From DAISKN01 sp964553925 (GTDB lineage: Bacteria > Acidobacteriota > Vicinamibacteria > Marinacidobacterales > SMYC01): DNA of 64,000 bases. The stretch is from positions 1 to 64,000 of the forward strand of contig CAZKNR010000472.1 in NCBI GenBank assembly GCA_964553925.1, read 5' to 3'. The notes under the pieces were generated by a model. That model was not told where the DNA came from and did not search any database. It saw only the letters and a list, made by a program, of their open reading frames with translations. Positions within the stretch are counted from its first letter, which is position 1, and every line of letters starts with the position of its first letter. This document shows, piece by piece, positions 1 to 7,322 of the stretch. The translations under genes and the position numbers were made by a program.

Positions 1-18
1 GTCCGGCTTAAGCCGGAC
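1..18. repeat. 18-bp perfect palindrome
   Basis: The first 18 bases form a perfect inverted repeat with 9-base arms (GTCCGGCTT/AAGCCGGAC). It lies about 80 bases downstream of the minus-strand tRNA pair. It could be part of a transcription terminator, but the window edge hides any T-run that would follow on the minus strand, so its role is open. Confidence 0.4.
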
Positions 19-97
19 ACCACGTCTTCCTCGACCGACATGCCGGTCACGAATTGACCAAGTCACCAATTCACCAAATTGCGGCGCAAGGGAGTAT

Positions 98-173
98 TGG
101 CGTCCCCAACGGGACTCGAACCCGTGTTACCGCCGTGAAAGGGCGGTGTCCTAGACCGCTAGACGATGGGGAC
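98..173 (-). tRNA. tRNA-Glu (anticodon TTC)
   Basis: Read on the minus strand this is a 76-nt cloverleaf with acceptor GTCCCC/GGGGAC, a GC-rich anticodon stem (CCGCC/GGCGG) closing loop CTTTCAC with anticodon TTC, and a T-arm containing GTTCGAGTC. The CCA end is encoded at 98-100. It lies 6 nt downstream of tRNA-Lys in the same direction, so the two are probably co-transcribed. Confidence 0.96.
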
Positions 174-179
174 TAAACT

Positions 180-255
180 TGGTAGGCCGTGCTGGAATCG
201 AACCAGCGACATCCTGCTTAAAAGGCAGGCGCTCTACCTATTGAGCTAACGGCCC
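180..255 (-). tRNA. tRNA-Lys (anticodon TTT)
   Basis: Minus-strand 76-nt cloverleaf. The anticodon stem CCTGC/GCAGG closes loop CTTTTAA with anticodon TTT (Lys). The T-arm has GGTTCGATTCC and the CCA end is encoded at 180-182. The first acceptor pair is G1:U72, a tolerated wobble. It begins 52 nt after the purA stop and precedes tRNA-Glu. Confidence 0.95.
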
Positions 256-307
256 GTCGCACGGAGATATTAGGGCGTTTCGCCGGCTCCGTCAATGTTC
301 CGTGCCG

Positions 308-1627
308 TCAATGTCGCGGGAGCCATCGTTCCAGGCCGGAGAGGCTGCCTTTGTCCATGTCGAGGATGGCCGAGCTCCGCTCCCGGCCCGTCGAGATCAT
401 CGCAACCGGACTCCCGCACAGGATTTCCAGGCGGGCGATGTATTTCCGGGCGTTCTCGGGGAGGTCCTCGAGGCGGTTCGTCCCCTCGGTCGACTGCTTC
501 CAGCCGGGGAGGGTCTCGTAGACCGGCTTGCACTCCTCGAGGATCGAGAGCTCTCCCGGGAACTCCTCGATGCGCTCGCCGCGGTAGTCGTAGTGGGTGC
601 AGATTCGGATCTCGTCCAGGCTGTCGAGGACGTCGAGCTTGGTGATGGCGAGGGCGTCGAGGCCGTTGATCCGCTTCGCGTAGCGGACGACGACGCTGTC
701 GAACCAGCCGCACCGGCGCGGCCGTCCGGTCGAAGCGCCGTACTCCGCCCCCTTCTCGCGGATGGTCTCGCCGAGGGGCTCCGTCATCTCCGTCGGGAGC
801 GGTCCGCCTCCGACGCGGGTGATGTAGGCCTTGGTGATCCCGAGGATGAAGTCGATCGCCTTGGGGCTGATGCCGCTTCCGGTCGCGGCGCCGCCGGCGG
901 TCGCATGGGAGGACGTGACGTACGGGTACGTCCCGTGATCGATATCGAGGAGGGTCGCCTGCGCGCCCTCGAAGAGCACGTCTTTGCCCGCTTCCATCGC
1001 GCGATAGATGAAAAGCGACGTGTCGGTCATGTGCGGGAGCGCGACGTCGCGGAAGCGCTCGAGGGTCTCGTCGATCGAGGCGCGGAGCTTCGGCGCCTCG
1101 TCGGGAATCCCGAGGGCCTCGGTCTTCTCGCGCACCAGGTAGTCGAGCTTCTGTTTCAGGAAATCGGGGTGCCTCAGGTCTCCGACCCGCAGGCCGCGGC
1201 GCCCGATCTTGTCTTCATACGCGGGGCCGATGCCCCGGCACGTGGTTCCGATCCGGCGCGCGCCGAGCCTCTCTTCCTCCCGCGCCTCCTGGAGCCGATG
1301 GTACGAGAGAATGAGCTGCGCTCGGTCGCTCAAGAGGAGATTGTCACCGACATGGATCCCCTGCTTTCCGAGCTTCTCGACCTCGGTGAGAAAAGCTTCG
1401 GGGTCGACGACGCAGCCGTTGCCGATGACGCAGACCACACCCGGATGAAGGATCCCCGAGGGGATGATGTGCAGAACGAACTGGTCCTTGCCGACGACTA
1501 CCGTGTGCCCGGCGTTGTGCCCGCCCCCGTAGCGGACCACGACCTGCATCCGCTCCGAGAGCAGATCGACGTACTTCCCTTTTCCCTCGTCGCCCCACTG
1601 GGTGCCGACGACCACGAGACTCGGCAT
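308..1627 (-). CDS. purA: Adenylosuccinate synthetase
   Basis: A 439-residue cytoplasmic enzyme that joins IMP and aspartate using GTP to form adenylosuccinate, the first committed step from IMP to AMP. The N-terminus carries the family signature GTQWGDEGKGK (P-loop and catalytic Asp) followed by GGGHNAGHT with the catalytic His. The body has SSHATAGGAATGSG and GPLPTEM, and the C-terminal region ends with the GTP-base-binding STGRERSSAI stretch. Length matches the bacterial family. The ATG start places the signature at residue 8, as usual. It reads toward the two tRNA genes and is divergent from the AAA ATPase gene at 1713. Confidence 0.98.
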   Translation of the reverse strand: MPSLVVVGTQWGDEGKGKYVDLLSERMQVVVRYGGGHNAGHTVVVGKDQFVLHIIPSGILHPGVVCVIGNGCVVDPEAFLTEVEKLGKQGIHVGDNLLLSDRAQLILSYHRLQEAREEERLGARRIGTTCRGIGPAYEDKIGRRGLRVGDLRHPDFLKQKLDYLVREKTEALGIPDEAPKLRASIDETLERFRDVALPHMTDTSLFIYRAMEAGKDVLFEGAQATLLDIDHGTYPYVTSSHATAGGAATGSGISPKAIDFILGITKAYITRVGGGPLPTEMTEPLGETIREKGAEYGASTGRPRRCGWFDSVVVRYAKRINGLDALAITKLDVLDSLDEIRICTHYDYRGERIEEFPGELSILEECKPVYETLPGWKQSTEGTNRLEDLPENARKYIARLEILCGSPVAMISTGRERSSAILDMDKGSLSGLERWLPRH

Positions 1628-1712
1628 CTTCTCGCTCTACTCCCGTTCATTCACGAATCCTGAGTCTACCAGATCCCGCAACCTCGCCCAAGACCCGGTA
1701 TGATGACGCCCG

Positions 1713-2783
1713 ATGAGGTTCGACCTTCCGCGCACCGGTGTCCTCGCGGCCATCGGCCGCGAGCTCGGATCGTCGCCCATCCTCCTTCTCACGGCACCGC
1801 GCGGCGGCGGCAAATCGCACCTCCTGAAGCGCCTCTTCGACGAAACACGCGCGCGCGGAGCGCCGAGCGCACTCGTCCAGCTCGAGCCGGTCTCGGGCTC
1901 GCCCGAGATGCTCGACTCCGAGCTCTCCCGCCTCGCCGGCCCGATCCTCGGACGAGTCGCCGCGAGCGGAACCTCCGCCTTCGATTCGCTTCTGCGAAGG
2001 CTGAAGGGTCGGCGCCCGAGCGCAACCCTCTTCCTCGACGATGTGACCGAGATCCGCACGCTCTCCTACTATCCCGGCGTCGAGGAGCCTCTCGACAAAT
2101 TCCTCGCCGCCGTCGAGAGCGGAGGAAGGGCGGTTTTGACCAGCCGGTTCTCGTACTGGATGGCCCGCCGCTTCCCGGAGCTTACCGTTCGCTCCATCCC
2201 GAGGGTCTCGGCTGCGGAGCTCGCCGAGGCGGGCGCCTCCGAAGCCGAGCTCATCGCCTCGGCCTCGGCCGGCATCACCGTTCACGCGGTCTCTCTCGCC
2301 GAAAGCCTCGAGGACGGCGCTGGGTCTGTCGCGATCGCCCTCGCGCGGGAGCTCTCCCCCGGAGGGAGAATCGAAGCGGAGTGCCGCGCCACCCTTTCCG
2401 AGCTCCTTCACCGCGCTCGCGGCTACGGCGCCTGCAAGACGGTGCTTCACGTCCTCAGCGACGAAGAGGGCCTGAGGCTCTCCGAGGTCGCCCGCCTCGT
2501 CGATCGCACTCCGGGCGCAACCCGCGACTACCTGAGGTGGCTCGAGGAAGTCGATCTGATCGCGGTTCGCGAGAAACGCTTTTACTTCGTCGACCCCGTG
2601 CTGAGAGTCTGGTCGAGGATCTACGCGCGCGGCACCCCCCCGGGTGCGGACGACATCCGGCGCGAGGTCGAAGGTTACCTGGAGGGACTCACTCCGCTCA
2701 CTCCGCTTCCAGGGAACTCTCCCGAGGACAAGGTTCTCGCGTTCACCCTTCCCGCCCCGCGGCGGGAGGATTTCATCGACTGA
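1713..2783 (+). CDS. AAA-type ATPase with C-terminal winged helix
   Basis: A 356-residue protein resembling the ATPase_2 (PF01637-like) branch of STAND/AAA ATPases. Residues near 28-35 form a Walker A (APRGGGKS) and residues near 107-113 a Walker B (LFLDDVT). The C-terminal third (about 240-300) looks like a winged helix that ends in a short beta hairpin (REKRFYFVDP), typical of this family. No membrane segment is visible. The last 11 bases overlap the convergent 3' end of the thioredoxin-like gene at 2773. The substrate is unknown, and members of the family are often annotated only as ATP-binding proteins. Confidence 0.8.
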   Translation: MRFDLPRTGVLAAIGRELGSSPILLLTAPRGGGKSHLLKRLFDETRARGAPSALVQLEPVSGSPEMLDSELSRLAGPILGRVAASGTSAFDSLLRRLKGRRPSATLFLDDVTEIRTLSYYPGVEEPLDKFLAAVESGGRAVLTSRFSYWMARRFPELTVRSIPRVSAAELAEAGASEAELIASASAGITVHAVSLAESLEDGAGSVAIALARELSPGGRIEAECRATLSELLHRARGYGACKTVLHVLSDEEGLRLSEVARLVDRTPGATRDYLRWLEEVDLIAVREKRFYFVDPVLRVWSRIYARGTPPGADDIRREVEGYLEGLTPLTPLPGNSPEDKVLAFTLPAPRREDFID

Positions 2784-3297
2784 GAAGAGTCTTCACGTCA
2801 CCCTCGATGCGCCCGGGCGCGGTCTTCGGGTTGAAGCCGATGTGGCGTTTCTGGACGACTCCGCTCCGGTCGAGGATGTAGGTCGTCGGCATCGCGTAGA
2901 CCAGGTAGGAGTCGTCGACTTTGGCCGTGCTCACGACGTTGCGGTAGCCGATCCCGAGCTCGTCGAGAAACGCCCTGACCTCGTCCGTCGGCGGCATCCT
3001 GTCGTCCACGTGAAGACCCACGACCTCGAGTCCCTGCGCGCGATACGTGTCCTGGAGCTTCTGGAAGAAAGGCATCGAATCCGTGCAGGGACCGCACCAG
3101 ACCGCCCAGAAATCCAGTACCACGATCTTTCCCTTGAGAGAGCTCAAACGGAATTTCTCGCCCGTGACCGAAGAGAGCGTGAAGTCGGGCGCCTTTTTCC
3201 CCAGGATGTCCTTGCCCGGCTCCTGCTGTGCGCTCGCCGTCGACAGCATTGCCGCGAGAGACAGAATGCCCAAAGAGGTGTTTCTACTTGGCCTCAT
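2773..3297 (-). CDS. TlpA-like periplasmic thiol-disulfide oxidoreductase
   Basis: A 174-residue protein with an N-terminal hydrophobic signal segment (about 7-23, likely cleaved after ASA) followed by an AhpC/TSA-type redoxin fold. The active-site CGPC motif is at residues 68-71 (WCGPC). The fold extends through the usual cis-Pro region (MPTTYIL). It would reduce or shuffle disulfides outside the cytoplasm. It starts 4 nt after the trxB stop, so it is the third gene of a trxA-trxB-tlpA-like operon, linking cytoplasmic and extracytoplasmic thiol chemistry. The specific partner (for example cytochrome c maturation) cannot be told from sequence. Confidence 0.88.
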   Translation of the reverse strand: MRPSRNTSLGILSLAAMLSTASAQQEPGKDILGKKAPDFTLSSVTGEKFRLSSLKGKIVVLDFWAVWCGPCTDSMPFFQKLQDTYRAQGLEVVGLHVDDRMPPTDEVRAFLDELGIGYRNVVSTAKVDDSYLVYAMPTTYILDRSGVVQKRHIGFNPKTAPGRIEGDVKTLLSR

Positions 3298-3301
3298 TGC
3301 T

Positions 3302-4282
3302 TCATGTCCTCGCCTCGGAGACCGCTGTCGCCGCAGGCTCGCCTTCGTGCTCCGCGAGGAAGCGTTCGGCGTCGATCGCCGCCATGCATCCCGTGCCCGC
3401 CGCGGTGACGGCCTGCCGGTACACCTTGTCCATGACGTCGCCGCAGGCGAAGACCCCCTCGACCGACGTGCGCGTTCCCTGATGGACCTGGATGTAGCCC
3501 TGCTCGTCCATGTCGAGCTTGCCGCGGAACAGATCGCTTCTGGGCTCGTGTCCTATGGCGACGAAGAGCGCCCCGAGCGGGAGCACCGTCTTTTCGCCGC
3601 TATTCCGGTTCTGGACCCGGATCCCCTCGACGTCCTTGTCCCCGAGGACCTCGATGACCTCGCTGTCCCACACGAAGTGGATTTTCTCGTTCTTGAAGGC
3701 GCGGTCCTGCATGATTTTCGACGCGCGCAGGTCTCTTCTTCGATGAACGACCGTCACCTTGCTCCCGAAGCGGGTGAGGAAGAGTGCCTCCTCCATCGCG
3801 GTGTCGCCCCCTCCGACGACCCCGATCTCTTTTCCTCGGTAGAGAGCGCCGTCGCAGGTGGCGCAGGCCGAGACGCCACGATTCTGGAGCTTCTTCTCCG
3901 AATCCAACCCGAGCCACTTGGCCGCGGCCCCGGTGGCGATGATGAGCGCATCCGCGAGATAGCTCTCTTTCGCCGTCTTGACCCGGAACGGTCTCGCGCC
4001 GAGCTCTACATCGGTCGCATCGGCGTACACGATCTCGGATCCAAACCGCTCCGCCTGCTTGCGAAAGAGGTCCATCATCTCGGGGCCGGTCACACCCTCG
4101 GGAAAGCCCGGGTAGTTCTCGACGTCCGTGGTAAGCATAAGCTGTCCGCCGGGAATCCCGATCTGGGTATCCATCCCGGAGCCGGCGAGGACCAGAGGCA
4201 CGAGCTCCGCGCGAGCGGCGTAGACCGCCGCGGTGTAAGCGGCCGGACCGCTGCCGATGATGACGACCCGTCGATTGGTCAT
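3302..4282 (-). CDS. trxB: Thioredoxin reductase
   Basis: A 326-residue FAD/NADPH enzyme of the low-Mr bacterial type. The N-terminal FAD motif is VVIIGSGPAAYTAA, the redox centre is CATC at 140-143, the NADPH motif is GVVGGGDTAMEEA, and the C-terminal FAD contact is GVFACGDV. The ATG at 4282 overlaps the trxA stop by 4 nt (ATGA) and puts the FAD motif at residue 6, so the longer in-frame extension upstream is not used. It recharges the thioredoxin encoded immediately upstream. Confidence 0.96.
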   Translation of the reverse strand: MTNRRVVIIGSGPAAYTAAVYAARAELVPLVLAGSGMDTQIGIPGGQLMLTTDVENYPGFPEGVTGPEMMDLFRKQAERFGSEIVYADATDVELGARPFRVKTAKESYLADALIIATGAAAKWLGLDSEKKLQNRGVSACATCDGALYRGKEIGVVGGGDTAMEEALFLTRFGSKVTVVHRRRDLRASKIMQDRAFKNEKIHFVWDSEVIEVLGDKDVEGIRVQNRNSGEKTVLPLGALFVAIGHEPRSDLFRGKLDMDEQGYIQVHQGTRTSVEGVFACGDVMDKVYRQAVTAAGTGCMAAIDAERFLAEHEGEPAATAVSEART

Positions 4283-4608
4283 GCGATGTGCCGTTCTACG
4301 AGACGCGCGAGGTTTTCCTTCGACGTCACTCCCACCACCTGCTCTTTGACCTCGCCGCCCTTGAAGATCATGACCGTGGGGATCCCGAGGATGTTGTACT
4401 TCGAAGGCGTCGCCTGATTCTCGTCCACGTTCAGCTTTCCCACTCGGACCCTTCCTTCGAGCTCGTTCGCCAGGGCCTCGATCGAGGGCGAGATGATCTT
4501 GCAGGGGGCGCACCACTCGGCCCAGAAGTCGACGAGAACTGGCTCCCGGGAAGACAGGACTTCCTCGTTCCATTTCTCGTCCGTGAGCGTAAGGACGTTG
4601 TCAGGCAT
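4279..4608 (-). CDS. trxA: Thioredoxin
   Basis: A 109-residue single-domain thioredoxin. The active site is WCAPC (32-36), an Ala variant of the common CGPC. The cis-Pro loop is GIPTVMIFKGG. The start at 4608 (MPDNV) is preferred because it gives the normal length, although an in-frame start 18 nt upstream exists. It heads the operon with the reductase, overlapping trxB by 4 nt, and supplies reducing equivalents to ribonucleotide reductase, peroxiredoxins and similar clients. Confidence 0.95.
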   Translation of the reverse strand: MPDNVLTLTDEKWNEEVLSSREPVLVDFWAEWCAPCKIISPSIEALANELEGRVRVGKLNVDENQATPSKYNILGIPTVMIFKGGEVKEQVVGVTSKENLARLVERHIA

Positions 4609-4706
4609 CACTTGCCAAACTAACAAACCCGCCGAGACGCCGTCAACTTCGATGGCTCAAGGGCTCGCGGGCCGAGACGCCGGAGGGCGCGTGCTATTCT
4701 CCGCGC

Positions 4707-5552
4707 ATGTCGAGAGGGGGGCGCGCGAAAACCCAAGGATTCCACCCCTCGCGCGCCAGGGGGCAGTGCTTCCTCAAGGACGAGCGCTACGTCGAGAGAA
4801 TCGTCCAGGCCATCGCTCCAGAGCCGGGCGAGGCGCTCCTCGAGATCGGCGCCGGTCTTGGCCAGCTCACGATTCCTCTCGCCCGCGCCGGCGCGCGCGT
4901 CGTCGCCATCGAATCCGATCACAGGCTCGCGGAGGAGCTCCGAGGATCTCTCACTAATGTGCCTGGAGTCGAGCTCATCGACGCCGACGCGCTCCGGATC
5001 GACTTCAGAAACCTCGTCCATGCCCACGGGCCAGGGAAGCTCCGCGTCGTGGGAAACCTTCCTTACTCCGTCGCCGCCCCGATCCTCCTCCGGCTTCTCA
5101 CCACCCGCGAAGCCTTCCGCGAGCTCGTTCTCATGTTCCAGGCCGAGGTCGCCGAGCGGCTGACCGCGAAGCCGGGCACGAAGGCCTACGGATTTCTCAC
5201 CGTCATAGCACAGCGCGCGGCCAAGGTGAGCGTTCTCTTCCGGATCCCCCCCGATGCCTTCAACCCCCGCCCCCGAGTGGTCTCGGCACTCCTCCGTTTC
5301 GAGATGCGCGAAGTGGACACGCGCGATGCAGCCGTGGACGAGAAGCTCTTCCGTGGTCTGGTCCGAGGACTTCTCGCTCACCGGCGCAAGACCATCGGCA
5401 ACAACATCAAGAATTTGGAGCCGAGCGGCCTTTCACGCGAGGCGACGCTCGGCGCTCTCACCACCATGGGAATCGATCCGGCCCGCCGGGCGGAAACCCT
5501 GGGTGTCGAGGATTTTGCGGAGCTCTCTCGCCTCTGCGCCGGTCTTCGCTGA
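4707..5552 (+). CDS. rsmA: 16S rRNA (adenine(1518)-N6/adenine(1519)-N6)-dimethyltransferase
   Basis: A 281-residue KsgA/Dim1-family methyltransferase that dimethylates two adjacent adenines in the 3' hairpin of 16S rRNA during 30S maturation. Visible motifs are the SAM-binding LEIGAGLGQLT (about 45-55), the acidic residue IESD, the IDADAL stretch, and the catalytic NLPY. The N-terminal consensus is slightly altered (RARGQCFLKD instead of the usual GQ(H/N)FL), with no effect expected. It reads toward the RNase J gene. Confidence 0.96.
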   Translation: MSRGGRAKTQGFHPSRARGQCFLKDERYVERIVQAIAPEPGEALLEIGAGLGQLTIPLARAGARVVAIESDHRLAEELRGSLTNVPGVELIDADALRIDFRNLVHAHGPGKLRVVGNLPYSVAAPILLRLLTTREAFRELVLMFQAEVAERLTAKPGTKAYGFLTVIAQRAAKVSVLFRIPPDAFNPRPRVVSALLRFEMREVDTRDAAVDEKLFRGLVRGLLAHRRKTIGNNIKNLEPSGLSREATLGALTTMGIDPARRAETLGVEDFAELSRLCAGLR

Positions 5553-5636
5553 CGGCCTCTTTTTTGCGTTTCCAGGGCTTTTATCTGTTAGTATGAAGCG
5601 ATTTCTGAGCCCTAGGAAGCTAAACCCCTGTTGCCA

Positions 5637-7316
5637 ATGGTGAAATCTGCACATAGAACGCAGCACCTCGAGGTGCTGCCGCTCGGCGGACTCGGCGAGT
5701 TCGGCCTCAACATGATGGCCTACCGTCTCGGAAACGACGTGCTCGTCGTCGATTGCGGGATCATGTTCCCGAGCGCCGATACGCCGGGGGTCGATCTCCT
5801 TGTTCCGGACACGAGCTACCTCGAGGCTCACCGGGATCTCATCCGTGGAATCGTCCTCACCCATGGCCACGAGGATCATATCGGGGCGCTTCCGTTCGTC
5901 CTGCGCAAGAACCCGGTGCCGGTCTACGGCACCAAACTTACCCTCGGAATGTGCCGGAGGCGGCTCGAGGAGCACGGGCTTCTCGGCAAGGTGGAGCTTC
6001 GCGAAGTCGCGCCGGGAGAGCGAGTCGCGATCGGAGCGTTCGACCTCGAGTTCATCTACGTGTCCCACAGCCTCGCCGACGCGGTCGCGATCGCGATCGG
6101 AACCCCGCAGGGCATCGTGCTCCACACGGGCGATTTCAAGATCGACGAAGGCCCGCCCGTCGGCCCCCCGATCGACCTGAAGAGGCTGGGCGAGCTCGGA
6201 CAGCGCGGAGTGCTCTGCCTCCTGTCCGACAGCACCAACGCCGAGGTCCCCGGACGGAGCGGCCCCGAGAACGCGGTCTCGAAAGCGTTCGACGAGATCC
6301 TGAGTGATGCTCCGGGGCGCGTCTTTCTCTCCTGTTTCACTTCCAGCACCCACCGGCTCCAGATCGCGCTCGATCTCGCGGCGAAGCATGGACGGAAGGC
6401 AATCCTCGTCGGGCGAAGCATGGTCGAAAACGTGGCGATCGCGAGCGAGCTCGGCTACTTGCGCGCGCCCTCCGAAACGATCTGGCCCGTCGAGGAGATC
6501 GACCAGCTCCCCCCCGCGAAACAGCTCGTCGTGACCGCGGGAAGCCAGGGCGAGCCGATGTCGGCTCTGGCCCAGATCGCGAACCGGTCGCACCGGTTCG
6601 TCTCCGCCGAGCCCGGAGACCGCGTGATTCTGAGCGCCCGGGCCATTCCGGGGAACGAGCGCGCCGTCAACCGGATCGTGAACCAGCTCTTCAAGGTCGG
6701 CTGCGAGGTCTACTATCCTCCGAAGGCGCAAGTCCACGTCTCGGGACATGGATGCGCTGAGGAGCTCGCGATGCTTCTCCGTCTTCTCCGGCCGCGCTAC
6801 TTCGTCCCGATCCACGGAGAATGGCGGCAGCTCTACCACCACGCGAAGATCGCGAGAGAGAACGGCGTCGCGGACAAAGACGTATTCCTCGCCGAGGACG
6901 GCGACATGCTGCGCTTCGACGAGGACGGCGCTTCGGTCGCCGACAAGATAGCGACCGGCCGGCTTTTGGTCGACGGAAGCGGCCTCGGGCTCGTCGACGA
7001 CTGCGTGGTGCGGGACAGAAAGCGCCTCGCGACCGGCGGTCTCGTGGTTCCGATAGTCTCGCTGTCGGCTTCGAGGGAGCTCGAGGTCTCGGATCTTCTG
7101 AGCCGCGGGTTCATCGAGAACGAGGAGGGGGAAGCGCTTCTCGCCGAGGCGCACGACGCGATGCTCTCCGCCGTGCGGGAGCTCTCCCCCGCGGACGACC
7201 GCAGCGAGCGGGCGATCGAAGAGCTCCTCGAGACCACGCTCAAGCGTTTCTTCCGCAAGAAGTCCGTGCGCCGTCCGGTCATCGTCCCGGTCGTGGTGGC
7301 GCCGGAGGGAAGGTAG
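5637..7316 (+). CDS. rnj: Ribonuclease J
   Basis: A 559-residue metallo-beta-lactamase/beta-CASP ribonuclease with endonuclease and 5'-3' exonuclease activity in RNA processing and decay. The N-terminus reads LPLGGLGEFG, a diagnostic RNase J signature, followed by the zinc motif HGHEDH (76-81), a further zinc ligand in HTGDF, the beta-CASP motifs, and the HVSGHG and PIHGEWRQ motifs. The ATG at 5637 is preferred; an in-frame TTG at 5631 would add two residues. It lies between rsmA and ftsK on the same strand. Confidence 0.95.
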   Translation: MVKSAHRTQHLEVLPLGGLGEFGLNMMAYRLGNDVLVVDCGIMFPSADTPGVDLLVPDTSYLEAHRDLIRGIVLTHGHEDHIGALPFVLRKNPVPVYGTKLTLGMCRRRLEEHGLLGKVELREVAPGERVAIGAFDLEFIYVSHSLADAVAIAIGTPQGIVLHTGDFKIDEGPPVGPPIDLKRLGELGQRGVLCLLSDSTNAEVPGRSGPENAVSKAFDEILSDAPGRVFLSCFTSSTHRLQIALDLAAKHGRKAILVGRSMVENVAIASELGYLRAPSETIWPVEEIDQLPPAKQLVVTAGSQGEPMSALAQIANRSHRFVSAEPGDRVILSARAIPGNERAVNRIVNQLFKVGCEVYYPPKAQVHVSGHGCAEELAMLLRLLRPRYFVPIHGEWRQLYHHAKIARENGVADKDVFLAEDGDMLRFDEDGASVADKIATGRLLVDGSGLGLVDDCVVRDRKRLATGGLVVPIVSLSASRELEVSDLLSRGFIENEEGEALLAEAHDAMLSAVRELSPADDRSERAIEELLETTLKRFFRKKSVRRPVIVPVVVAPEGR

Positions 7317-7322
7317 ATCCAG

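Noticed and set aside
302..1663. Long plus-strand frame opposite purA
   Set aside because: It lies antisense to a clearly conserved purA and has the Arg/Gly/Asp-rich composition expected of a GC-rich shadow frame.
4735..4790. Altered N-terminal motif of rsmA as a sign of inactivation
   Set aside because: All SAM-binding and NLPY motifs are intact, so the substitution is probably neutral.
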